Positions 22,449 through 32,577 of a DNA stretch of 64,000 nt are shown here, piece by piece. Under the pieces are notes generated by a model that had not been told where the DNA came from, did not search any database, and worked only from the letters and a program-made list of their open reading frames with translations. Position 1 is the stretch's first letter. The number at the start of each line of letters is the position of its first letter. Both the position numbers and the translations under genes were made by a program. The stretch lies in contig JAEHOE010000035.1 of assembly GCA_016858145.1 (NCBI GenBank), forward strand, positions 434,001 to 498,000, read 5' to 3'. The DNA is from Edaphochlamys debaryana. Taxonomy: Eukaryota > Chlorophyta > Chlorophyceae > Chlamydomonadales.

Positions 22449-23274
22449 CTGGGCCGCGGTCGCGTCAGGGAGTACATGGGGCAGTACATGGGGCTAGCAC
22501 CAGACAGCCCGGCCATCGGCAAGAATCAAGACTTCTACAGCCTTCGCATTGCTGCGCCATGTGAGGTGGCTTTGAGCTCCAGCATCAAGGGTATCAGGCG
22601 CTGTGCCGTCGCCGGACCCTGTGAACTTGAAGCTAGCCATCGGCATTAGTGTGCCGGGCCGAGTCAGGTATTTGGCCGCCTAGGCGAGCATTCCTGTCAG
22701 AGTATGCGTTGTGCTATGCGCTATGACTTCCAAGGCGAGCGTGCACAGCTCTCGGCGAAGCTTGCTGCAACTGTCAAGCGTTCGAAATTTGCATTCGCGG
22801 GCAGCTCTCCTCCTCGCACTCGCGCGGATACCGTAGCTTGCTATGCACTATTGTCTGAAGAATTAGGCAGTGCTGTGTTCGCCTGGCACGGCCTGGCTAA
22901 GCGCAACTCAACGCCGACGCGGGCCGACGCCCTCCTTCTCGAGAAGCCCGCCGATATAGTGACAGTGATGATAGTGTTATGGCACGAAAGGGGGAGGGCT
23001 TGCGGGAGTTACCAGAGTGACCCCGCAGCAGGCGCGGGAGGGGGGAGTTGCGGACGAGTTGCGGGGGGCCAGCGCACTCACTGTCGAGTTCGACACTGCA
23101 CATGCCTCATTCGCATACCTGTGCCTTATCAGCGATAAACACCAAACGGTTGGGTTGGCGAGGCCGATGGCTGGTCTCTTCTTGGCGAGCACGTCCTCGT
23201 TTGCAACACCTCTGCACTCGTTCACACCATTTTTCCCGGCCCTGAGCAACATAACGATAGCTGGTCGCGGGTAG
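22449..23274. other. Divergent intergenic region
   Basis: The region separates the 5' ends of the GTPase gene (-) and ankyrin paralog 2 (+), so it should carry both promoters and perhaps the first GTPase exon. I see no clear TATA box and no open frame with coding character. Confidence 0.45.
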
Positions 23275-25597
23275 ATGGAGTGCAACAAAGCTCCTCGCGA
23301 GGCAGCCGCAGATCCTGCGGACCCTGCCGCGGAGTCCCCAGGTGCCCGATCGCTGGGCGGAGACGGCCGCTGGGCACCTCCGCAAGTATGGCTGCCAGAC
23401 ATCGTCACCCGCATTGCGGCAGCGCTGCCTCGCAATTTTGTGGCGACCACTTTCCGCATCCTGGACCAGGCGACGGCGATGCTGTTCAGTGACGCCAGCA
23501 CGGTGGACCTCTCGCAGCCGGTGCCTCGCTGGGCCCTCGCGCAGCACTGGCTGGCTGCCGGTGCCTGCAGGAGCCTTACGCTGGCGCAGCGGCACGACTT
23601 GATAGAGTGCGTTGCGGCCAGCGGCGACGTCGTCAACCTCCAAATCGCCATCCAGGCCGCCGGCTGCACGCCGGTGGAAGTGGTGCTCTCGAACGCAGTA
23701 ACCGCTGGGGCACTGGAGTGCTGCAAGCACCTTGCGGGCCTGATGCGGCTGCAGGATTGGGAGTGGGGAAACGTCCTGTCCTCCGCTGGCGAGGCGGGGC
23801 ACTGGCCTATCTGCGAGTGGGCGCTCGCCAAGGGGGCCGAGCGGAGCTGGGATGCCATTGCCGCGGCCTACCGCAACGGCCACCCGGAGATTGCGGATCT
23901 CCTTAAGCCGGCAGCCGAGCCGAGCCACGAGGACAGGGCCAACGTGCTGGCTGCGGCTGCGGCCGGATGCGACCTCTCGGTCCTCAAGGCGGTCTGCGGA
24001 TGGGCAGGGGACATGGCAGCCACGCTTGAAGAGGAAACCCTCGCCCGTCCTCTGACAAACCCACTTTGCTGTGCCGTCGGCAGCCCCACCCCGGACTGGG
24101 AGGCAAAGGTGGAGTTCCTCCTCGCCCAGGGCTTCACCTTTGACCGCTACTCCCCCAACTACGCCTTCCGCCTGTCACCCGACACGGCCCTGCAGCGCCT
24201 CGAGTGGCTCGAAGCCCGGTCCGGGTCGGCTCCGGGCTGCTCACCCGACCGGTGGGATCTTGGCTGGGCAGCTGCGGAAGATAGTGTGCGGGCCGTCCAA
24301 TGGCTGCTGGCCCACGGAGCATCGCGCCTAGTCGACTGGGTCCGCGACGATCTGGGCCGCGTTGCCCCGCTGGAGGTGGTTCAGCTGCTGGTGGAGGCGG
24401 GTCATGTCGAGCCGCGCTAGGTGAGCCATACCCGGGTCAAGGCAAAGTCGTACTCATGGTCCGTTCAGATGCGTGGAAGCACTTCAGCCGCTAATCCGGT
24501 CAAGGCGGGATCGTGCGAGAACATGTTGAGTGCGCGCAGAAACCACGTCAGAGCTTACCAGGTCAACGTTGATTGTATGTGCTGCTCCATGTTGCCACCC
24601 TTGCGACCTCTCACTGCCGGTGCGAGGCAGCACGGCCAAGCTTAACCGATCGGGGCTCCGTGTTGCCACTCGTGCTGCCCCACAGGTGGTGTGCGGCGCC
24701 CTTGAAGCTGGTTCCAAGCGCCTCGACACACTGCGCTGGCTGGTGGAGAGGTTCGGGCAGGAGGTGCTGGACCCCGGTGCTGATGAGGGCACTGACGATG
24801 ACAGCGACAGTGACGGCGGCAGCTCCAGTGACGATCGCGGCTGGGGCTTCGAGACAGCGGCCAGCGCGGGGTGCGTGGAGGCCATGGCGCTGCTCCACTC
24901 GTGCGGCCTGAGCTTCGGCGAGTCGAGCTGGACCCATGCGGCAGCGTCCGGCTGCGAGGCGGCGCTCGAGTGGCTTGCTGAGATGGACTGCCCTCGACCG
25001 GTGGGTAGTGGGGCTGCTGGGTAGCGGTATCTGGGGCCGGGAGCACAGGCTGGTGGTACTGGGCCCGGGTGTCAGGGCCGCGGGTGTCAAGGCTGCGGGC
25101 GCTTTCCGCAGCATGTACTGGTGTTGGCCTCACGTGGCCTTCCGACTCAAGTGTCCTTTGTCTCTGGCCGAAGTGTGAGGGCTGTGGGTCAAGGCGCTTA
25201 GTAGTTGCCCGTGCGCGGTCTTCTGACTCCAGGGCCCTGCCCCTTCCCTCTTCCGACCTGTCCGGACACTCCCCAGACCGACGGTGGGCCCTACGAAGCG
25301 GCCGCCCATCAGGGTGACGCCCGCACGCTGCGGGTGCTGCGGCGGCTGGGGCTCCCGTGGGGCGAGGTCTCAGAGCAATGGACCGTCAAGCTTGCCGTGG
25401 CCGTAGGGATTGGCGTTGACACCCTGCGCTGGATGGTGGACGAGGGCTGTCCCGTGGACTGGGCGGATCTAAGGCAGCCTGCTGAGGAGAGGCTGCAGCG
25501 CGGTGACCCCTCCGCGCGGGAGCTGCTGGCGTGGATCGGGGAGGCCTCAGTCCGCCGGCGTTTCAGGGCGGGGAGGGCCGCCAGGGCCCACATCTGA
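23275..25597 (+). CDS. F-box-like/ankyrin-repeat protein, paralog 2, interrupted by a stop at the first splice donor
   Basis: Three exons align with paralog 1: 23275-24420, 24686-25000 and 25277-25597, each a whole number of codons. The ATG at 23275 begins MECNKAPREAAAD. The F-box-like stretch (LPDIVTRIAAALPRNFVATT) and the repeats SGDVVNLQIAIQAAGCTP, GDARTLRVLRRLG and VDTLRWMVDEGCPVDW closely match paralog 1. The last codon of exon 1 is TAG, directly before a good donor (GTGAGC at 24421). Read literally, translation stops after 381 residues, losing the last two exons. If that codon were CAG the donor would be the perfect consensus CAG/GTGAGC and the protein about 593 residues. Exons 2 and 3 remain open and similar to paralog 1, so the loss is either recent or bypassed by use of another donor (GTCGAG at about 24406 would be in phase but weak). 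Exon 2 has gained an Asp/Ser-rich insert. Confidence 0.75.
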
Positions 25598-25719
25598 CAG
25601 TGCAAGCAGAAGCGGGGGGGCAAGCAGGGCAGGACGCAGTGGGCTAGAGAGCCAATAGAGCCAATAGAGCCATAGAGCGTTCCACCTGACCCCACTTGAG
25701 CATCGATGGTTCCAGACTG

Positions 25720-26465
25720 ATGCCCGGTGGCAAAAAGCAGAAGCGCCCGCGGCAACGGCCGCGCCCTGGCGCTTCTGAATCAGCAGATGAGATAGCGCCG
25801 CTGCTCCGGCAGCACCTGGCGGACCCGACGTGGAGCGCTGCTGGCCTTGAAGTCTTCATCGCGGGTCGCAAGCCCGAAGACCTCTCGGGGCCGGACCTGC
25901 GCTCGCTCATCGCTAGCGCTCAGGACCACGTTCTCGTTCCGCTGACCAGCGCGGCCCTGGCCCAGCAGCTGGGCCGCCTCCCGGGCTTCACGCATGGCAT
26001 CCGCAGGGACGCCGCGCCTGATGGCTCAGGCACGCTGGTGCGGTTTGATATCGCGTTCCCAGCGCGCCTCCAGACTCGGCTGGATGCACTCTTTGGCGGC
26101 ACGGCGCGCGCGCTGTCCTGCCCGTCTCCCTTCGGCGATGCGGGCACGATTGCGTGGGCCCTCGCTGACTCGGCTGCGGACCGCTCCTGCCAGTGGCTCC
26201 TCGTCTCCATCCCCGGCGCGGCCTTCTTCTCGTCGGAGGGCGTGAAGCAGCAGCTCAGCCTGTCGCTGCCCGGAGTGGAGGTGCTGACTGTGGAGGCTTA
26301 CACCTCGTACAGCTGGGCGACCACGGCGGAGGGCGTACGCCACACGGACCGCTGGCTGGTGGCAGTGCCCGCCACGGCCTCCCTCCCGGCCCCGCTGCCG
26401 GCCGAGGCCTGGTCCAAGCGGATCAGGGGCGGCTCCATGCCGCTGACGCTCACGGTCCAGCCCTT
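25720..26465 (+). pseudogene. LINE ORF1, N-terminal part
   Basis: The ATG at 25720 opens with a basic stretch (MPGGKKQKRPRQRPRPG), as is common for RNA-binding ORF1 proteins. About 240 residues continue without a stop to PLTLTVQPF. The earlier open frame begins with TTG, so the ATG at 25720 is preferred. The frame stays open to 27444, but that part is only the antisense of the RT gene and is not homologous sense. I do not recognise a named domain. Its natural C-terminal end is found on the other strand at 28695-28935. Confidence 0.6.
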
Positions 26466-26472
26466 CGATAAG

Positions 26473-28695
26473 TCAAGCCACGATAGGAGCAAGCGGTCCC
26501 TGCAGGCCGAACCCTTGGCTCCGCAGCCACGAAAGCAGCGCCTGCGCCACCGCCAGGTAGAGCAGCGGCGCCAGCGGGCAGCCCTGACGCACCCCGGCGG
26601 TGAGGGGCACCCAGGAGGAGAGATGGCCGTTGACGATGGCGGCCGCTCGCGTGCCTGTGTGCAGCCGCCGTACCCACGCCAGGAAGCCCGCGCCCACCCC
26701 AAGCTCCTCGAGACAGGCGAACAGGAAGTCGCGGTCCACGGTGTCGTACGCCTTGTAGAAGTCCAGGAACAACGCCCAACCGTCAGCCCCAAAGGCCCGG
26801 AGCAGGGCGGGCAGCAGCTGGAGGAGGAGGACGTTGTCGGCGATGCGGCGGAGGCGGAGGAAGGCGGTCTGCTCGGGGGCGATGACGTCACCAAACACAG
26901 GGAGGAGCCGCTGCACCAGGACGCGGGCAAGGGTGCGGTAATCCGTGTCAAGCAGCGTGATGGGCCGGTAGTTGGAGGGCTCGGTGGGGTCGCCGGCCTT
27001 GAAGAAGGAGGAGATGACGCCGTCGAGGAAGCCGGCAGGGACGGAGCCAGAGGGAAGGATGGCGGAGAACACGCTGGCAAGCAGGGGTGCAAAAAAGGCG
27101 GGAAACTCTTGGTACAGCTCAACCGGCAGGCCGTCAGGGCCGGGAGCGCGGCCAGCAGGCGAGGCGGCCAGCGCAGCCGCCACCTCAGAAACCGTGACCA
27201 CGCTGCTGCCCAGGGCGGCGAGGCCAGCGGGCGCACAGCGGCGGCCTGCAGCGCGCAGCGCTGCAAGGACGGCCGCCCGGGGCCCAGCAGCAGCAGGCCG
27301 CGGAGAGCAGACGCCGCTCCAGTAGTCAGCGACCACCTGGGCCATGCGGCGGGGGTCGCTGGTGATGCCACCACCCGGGCAGCGGAGCGCTGCAATACGG
27401 CGGCAAGTGCCACGCGGCCGCACAAGCCGAGTGAGGGCAGGTGAGGGCCGCTCGCCGGATTGGAGCCACGCCAGGCGCGTCCGCCGGGCCAGGCCCTGCG
27501 ACGCATGCCTAGCGGCGGCAGCGGCCTGGGAGCGCGCCGCCACTGCTTGGGATGCTGCGGCCGCGGCGGCGGCGGGCGTCGCTGCCTGCTCCACAGCTGC
27601 GAAGGCCGCTTCCGCAGCGTCTGCAGCAGCAGCCTCGACCACGGCGGAGAAGACATGCCGCCGCCGCGCAGCAGCACTGAGCCGAGAGCACAGGCGGGAC
27701 AGGTCGGCTTTGAAGCGGGGCCACCACCGCAGCAGCTGGACGGGATCCGCCGGGGCGGTGGGCGTACGGAGGGCGAGCCAGTCGTGCAGCTCGGTGCGCA
27801 GATCCGGAAAGTCCAGGAAGTGGAGGCGGGCGCGGGGGAGGCCAGGCCCAAGCCGTGAGGCAGCGGGGGAGGGAGCGAGGGCCGCCACCACCATGCGGTG
27901 GTCCGCAGGGCCGCCGGGCCGCACCGAGCAGGAGGTGACCAGGGGCGCCAGGTCCTCAGTCACCAGGACACGGTCAATGCGCGAGGAGCCAGAGCCACTG
28001 ACGTACGTGTACGAGCGGCGGCCGGGGTGGAGGCGGCGGAAGGTGTCATGCAACCCTGGACACGAGGCCCTGAAGGCAGCAGCGACAGGCCGGTCAGCAA
28101 CCCGAGCGCTGGTGGCATCCAGGGCGGGATCCATGACAAAGTTGAAGTCGGCAGCCCAAACCTGCGAGCCAGAGCAGGAGGCCGCGGGCCCGAGGCGGTC
28201 CCGGACGAACCGCTGCTGGGCCGGTGGATTGGAGGACGGCAGGTAGGCGCACATGAGCGTTAAGCTGTGGCCACCCCAACAAACAGGCAGGCGGAGCAGC
28301 CGCCCGTCGGCTGCCGCTTCCGGAGCAGGCTTCCCCCCCCGGAAGGCCAGCTGCCCGCTGCTGATCAGGTCGGACCGCACCAAAATGGCAACGCCCCCGC
28401 AGGCGCGCCCAGAGGTGGGGGAGACGGCGGCCGGAGCCCAGTAGGACTCCCACCCGCTGAGGCGGGCCGAGCACGACAGGTTATGCAGCGCCAGGCGTGC
28501 AGCAGCAGCACCGCTCGCCGGCACACGCGTCTCCTGCACGCAGACCACCCCCAGGCCCTCACGGGCCCAAAGGCGGAGCAGGGCCGGCAGCTTGGTCGCG
28601 TCCGTGCCCACCCCCAGTCCGCGGATGTTCAGAGAGCCCACCCGCAGGGCCGGAGGCGGGAGCGGACAGCGGCGCCGGCAGCCCGGCAGCGGCAT
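26473..28695 (-). pseudogene. LINE ORF2: AP endonuclease and reverse transcriptase, 3' truncated by inversion
   Basis: 740 residues are open from the ATG at 28695. Residues about 18-245 form an endonuclease/exonuclease/phosphatase domain: LNIRGLG, VCVQETR, GVAILVR, WAADFNF, SRIDRVLV and PADHRMV carry the expected catalytic Asn, Glu, Asp and His. Residues about 510-735 are the RT domain: SSFFKAGDPTEPSNYRPITL, IAPEQTAF, LFLDFYKAYDTVD (first catalytic Asp) and GVRQGCPLAPLLY. The frame ends at GLQGPLAPIVA and then stops, just before the YADD box should appear. That box is found on the plus strand at 28960-28971. In a functional element this protein nicks target DNA and primes reverse transcription. 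Confidence 0.9.
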
Positions 28696-28935
28696 TACGG
28701 GTCGGGAGGCGGGTCACCGCCGGCGGGGCGGCCACCCACGTGCGGAAGGGGCCGCCCTCGGGGCCCCACCCGCAGCCAACCGCCGCCCTCGTCCTCAGCG
28801 CCGGCGCCGTCGACGGCCATGCCGTCGGGAGGCGAATCGCCGTTGGAGCCGGCGGGAGAGCGGCTGCACACCCGCTTCGGCGGAGCCTCCTCGTCCAGGG
28901 TCTCGGGCAGGCGCAGGCGGCGGTCAGGCGTGGCG
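28695..28935 (-). pseudogene. LINE ORF1, C-terminal end, overlapping the ORF2 start
   Basis: Reading the minus strand from about 28935, an open frame (RRLRLPETLDEEAPPKRV and on, Pro/Gly-rich) ends in TAA at 28697-28695. The final A is the first base of the ORF2 ATG, giving TAATG. Stop/start overlap of this kind is used for termination-reinitiation in several LINE families. The N-terminal part of the same ORF now lies 2 kb away on the plus strand. Confidence 0.55.
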
Positions 28936-28944
28936 GCGCTCCGC

Positions 28945-31573
28945 CAGACCGCCTCTCAGTACGCTGACGACTGCACCGCCTTCGTTGCCACCACCTCCCT
29001 GACCTCCTTCCGGTCAGCCATGGAACGGTTCTACGAGGCTTCGGGGCAGCGTCTCAACGTCCAGAAATGCGAAATGTTGGCAATGGGGCCGCAGACGCCT
29101 GGCTGTGGCGAGCGGCGCCAACGCGGCTGGCGGCCCCGCCGCGGCCGGCGACACCGCCACCGCTGAGCCCCCGGCTCCTCACCCGCCCGCGGCCCCCGTG
29201 GCCCCCGCCGCAGCGGTGCCCTGCGCGGAGGGCGCTGCGGCGGTGCCGCCTGCCGCCGCCGTCGCCGCAGCCCCAGCGGAGGCTGCCCCTGCCGAGCCCG
29301 CTCCCGCCACCCCCACGGCGGAGACCCCCACGGCGCCTGCCGCCCCAGCCCCCGCGGCTGTGGCCCCCGCGGCGCCCGCCGCCGCCGCTCCCGCGGTGGA
29401 GGCCCCCGCGGCGCATGCCGCCGCCGCCCCTGCTCCCGTCGCCGCCCCGTCCGGGGCTACCGCCGGTGCCAGCCCGGAGGCCGAGCGCACGTGTGTTGAC
29501 TGGGCGGAAACGGCGTGGGCTGCTATGGCGTATGTGGCGGCGCTGCGGGCTGGGCCTTCGGCCTCGGTACCACCACAGCCGGGGCCCGTCCGGATCCTCG
29601 ACATGCGTGTCGTACGCCACCCCAAGACCCTGGGCGTCCGCTTCTCGAACACCAACGATCTGCCTCCTGCCTCCCTGGCGGCCGCCCTTGAGGTGCTGCC
29701 CCGGATCGCGTCCCTGCCTCTCTCCGCTTTTGGCCGAGCGGCGGCTGCCAGTGGCTATGCGGTGAGCCGAGTCCTCTACCACCTTGAGTTCTCTGGCTTG
29801 CCGCCTGAAGACGAGCTAGAGGCCTTCCTCAAAGCAGTCTCGGCCGTTGTCGACCGGGCCGTTCCGCCTGGTGCCCCTGCCGAGGCCCCGCGCCGTGGGG
29901 CTGGGGTCAGCGGTACGTGCCTCGCCCTCCACCCGAGCTTGGGCGGCTTCGGGCTCCTGCCATTGGTGGAGCACGTGCGTGGGCGGCATGCGGTGCTGGC
30001 CGCTCGGCTGCTGCTGGGCGCTTGTGGGCTCCTGCCGTTCGCACCGCCCTGGACTACGGTGGCGCTCGCGCTGCTGCGGCGGGCCTGCCCCAGCGCCCAC
30101 CCCTTGGGCCTCCTCACCCGCTCCGGCGCCGAGGCCTACAGCTTGGCTCTTCCCGCGGACTGCCCTGCGCTCTCCCGGCTCGTGCTGGCCTTCACCTGCC
30201 TGCCGCCCGTGGAGGTTGTGCGCCCTGAGGCTCTGGCCCCCGGCCCCTGGTGCGTGGCGGCGCCCCGGTGGTGGAACCCCGTTCTGCCGGCCCTAGCCGG
30301 CGGCGGCGCGGGCCTTGAGGCCGACTTCCCCGATCTCTCTGCCATCCCCGGCCTGGTGAATGTGGGGGTTGCCGTCAGATGCTGGGAGGCCCTTGGCGTC
30401 ATCCGCACCCAGCGGGCTGCGCTGCCACCGGGGCTAGAGCCCCCGCCCCGCCTCCGGCGGCGCTGGACGCTTCTGTACCAGCGGCGAGTCTTGCGGGGTG
30501 TGCTGCGCCTCGGCTCGGCCAATGATGGCGGCTTTGACCGCTCGACCCTGGCGGCGGCGTTGCAGGACGGCGTGACGGCCCTGGAGCGCTTTGAGGCGCT
30601 CCTGGCGCGCCTCCCTGCGGGCTGGGTCGAGGCGGCGCGCGCTGCGGCGGCTGGCGGACCTGCCGCAGCACCCTCCGCCGTGGCGGCCTGGCGGGAGCTG
30701 CTGGGCGCTGTGGGGTGGCGCTGTGGTGCTGCCGTCGTCCCCGCGGCCTCTCTGACCGTGCGGGCAGCCACGCAACTGCAACTCGGGCCCGCCCTTGACA
30801 TTCTGGCCGCCAAGCACGGCGCCTTTGTGGCTCAGGCGCTGGGCCTCGGCGGCGCCCCAGCCCCTGCTGCTGCCCTGGCCACGCTGCGGAGCACGTTCAC
30901 CCGACTCTGGCGGCTGCGGTGGGAGAACGAGAACAAAGAGCCGTTTTGGCGGCTGGCCCTCAACGGGTTCTCGTACTTTGCTATGCACGAGCGGCGGCGG
31001 CGGGCTGCGGCGGGCAGGGCGGGCTCGGGAGGGTCGGGGGCCTTGGGTTCTGTGCAAGAGGGCGGCGCTGCGCCTGCTGGGTCGGGTGGTGGTTGTGGAG
31101 GCATGCCGCGTTGCCCTTGTGGACATGCTATGGATCAGGGCCCCCGGATGCATCACTTTTGGTCTTGCCCGGTCGCCCAGACGCTTCGTGACTACATGAC
31201 CGAACTGGGGGGTGTCGAGTTGTCGGTTGCGAATTTGTGGTTGGTTCAACCCCCTACGAATGAGATTCAACAGCCTGTGTGGGATGTTGTTTGTTTGGCC
31301 GCGGTTGCGGCTATGGAGAGAGGGCGCCAATGGTTGTATGGGGTGCGGTCTGGGCCTGGCAGGCGGGTGCGGGCCCGAACTGTGCGGCGCATTGGTGCTC
31401 GGGTTGTAGCTGATTTTGTTTCGCGCCTCTGGTCCTTTGCCTTGCTGGGTGTTCGCCCGCGGGGCTGGGGCGCTGTGCCCGCAGATCATCCCTTTCTGGG
31501 CTCTGATGCCTTGGGGCGGGTGGTGTGCCGGGTGTCGCTCGAGGCTTTTGACTCTGACTCTGATTCCGTGTGA
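28945..31573 (+). pseudogene. LINE ORF2, YADD box to C-terminal zinc-finger region
   Basis: The sequence TASQYADDCTAFV (YADD at 28960-28971) supplies the second and third catalytic Asp of the reverse transcriptase. It is followed by SGQRLNVQKCEMLAMG, the normal downstream RT block. Near 29100 the frame shifts. A new frame runs to 31573, first through a Pro/Ala-rich linker (about 29110-29460). It then reaches the conserved LINE region LGVRFSNTNDLP, FGRAAAASGYAVSRVLYH and EHVRGRHAVLAARLLLG. Near the end is a Cys/His cluster, CPCGH ... HHFWSCPVA (about 31108-31180), typical of algal LINE C-termini. The product ends in an Asp/Ser run. The Ala-rich linker is unusual for this position and may reflect expansion or an out-of-frame reading. 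Confidence 0.85.
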
Positions 31574-32577
31574 TTTCGGTGTGATCCGCGCTGCTTGTCC
31601 CTTGGGCTAGGTGGTGCTGATTGGTGTTTAATTGTTAGGTGATTCGCGCACGTGACTGGCTGAGAGGGTGGGTGCGCTGACCAGAGGACTCTTTAGGACG
31701 GCTCCCGGCTTCGGTTGGGGGGCAAGGGGTTGAAGGGCTGCAGCCCATGCAAATCGGCCCTCGCAGGGGGGTCGGGCCTCTTGTAACGCACCGCATCCTA
31801 GAGAGGGGCAAAGGGTATGGTTACTTGGTCGGGCCATGGCGGCCTCTACATTCTTAGGAGGGCGTAGGGCCCTGCCCTGCAAAGGGTATGCATTGGGTTG
31901 GGACTGGACTGGACTCGAGGTCAGATAGTCCTAGGTGTGATACACTGTCCGCTTGTATGTGCAATGGAATGCTGGGATGCATGCGCACGTGGTTGCTCAG
32001 TGTGCCGTAGTGCGCAGGTAGTGCGGCATGATAAACCACTGAGAGCGGCGGGTAGGTCAGGATGCCGTTCGTCGCACGGCGCTTGACCGCTTCATGGGGG
32101 CGGGACAGTGGGGAAGGGGAACTGAGACAGTGGGGGCTGCTGATGGGTTGGTAGTTTGTCGAGGTGGAGTTTAGTAGAGGAAGACCGGCTGCTGCTGCAA
32201 GACCGGACCCCGCCACGCTGCAGGGCAAGCTGCCGGGTGCGTCTGCTGGCGGCTGGGGCGGAGGGCTGGGGTTGCCGCACGTGCCGCAGAGGATGGCGAA
32301 CACACGCAGTGCCAATACACGCCGGCGTAACTTCGGATAAGGCATGCGGCATTGCCGCATGCCGCATGCCTGTTCCAGTCATCTCACCATGCACTCCATA
32401 TAGCTAGTCGCTGACACATACTGACAGGCTCGCTGAGTTCCGGTTCCTCTGCGTGCATGCCACGCACTCTGTAAACGGAAGGCCCACTGAAGCCCCGCGC
32501 GTAACCGGAGAAGCAGAAACTGCCAGTGATAAAACTGTGATCACCACTTGAAATTGTAGAAACAGGCTGCAGCAAAC
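31574..32577. other. LINE 3' flank and promoter region of ankyrin paralog 3
   Basis: TGTAA at about 31789-31793 lies about 215 bp after the LINE stop and could be its 3' end signal. The 12-mer GCAAAGGGTATG occurs twice, at 31808-31819 and 31879-31890. No open frame here has coding character. TATATAG at about 32397-32403 could be a TATA box, though it is 175 bp from the ATG at 32578. Confidence 0.4.
32341..32363. repeat. 11-bp perfect inverted repeat
   Basis: GGCATGCGGCA and TGCCGCATGCC face each other around one T, and a further GCCGCATGCC follows directly. Related GCCGCATGCGGC palindromes occur in GTPase introns near 17270 and 19380. It lies about 215 bp upstream of ankyrin paralog 3, so it could be a regulatory site or a hairpin. 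Confidence 0.7.

Larger units (their letters stand above)
25720..31573. mobile_element. LINE-type non-LTR retrotransposon with an inverted middle
   Basis: Pieces of one element lie in the order ORF1 N-part (+, 25720 to about 26465), ORF2 endonuclease-RT plus ORF1 C-end (-, about 26476 to 28935) and ORF2 YADD box to C-terminus (+, about 28945 to 31573). Reversing the middle block would put all parts in the usual order ORF1, AP endonuclease, reverse transcriptase, C-terminal region. The breakpoints are narrowed to about 26460-26480 and 28930-28955 by where each reading frame loses sense. A frameshift near 29090-29110 is a second lesion, so this copy should be inactive. No poly(A) tail and no clear target-site duplication were seen. 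It sits 120 bp after ankyrin paralog 2. Confidence 0.85.

Noticed and set aside
26466..27444. Plus-strand continuation of the LINE ORF1 frame
   Set aside because: It is the antisense of the reverse transcriptase frame, with no sense-strand homology beyond about 26465.
27344..28246. 300-codon plus-strand open frame
   Set aside because: Arg-rich antisense of the endonuclease-RT domain.
31808..31890. 12-bp direct repeats as the LINE target-site duplication
   Set aside because: Both copies lie on the same (3') side of the element; no matching copy was found near 25600-25720.
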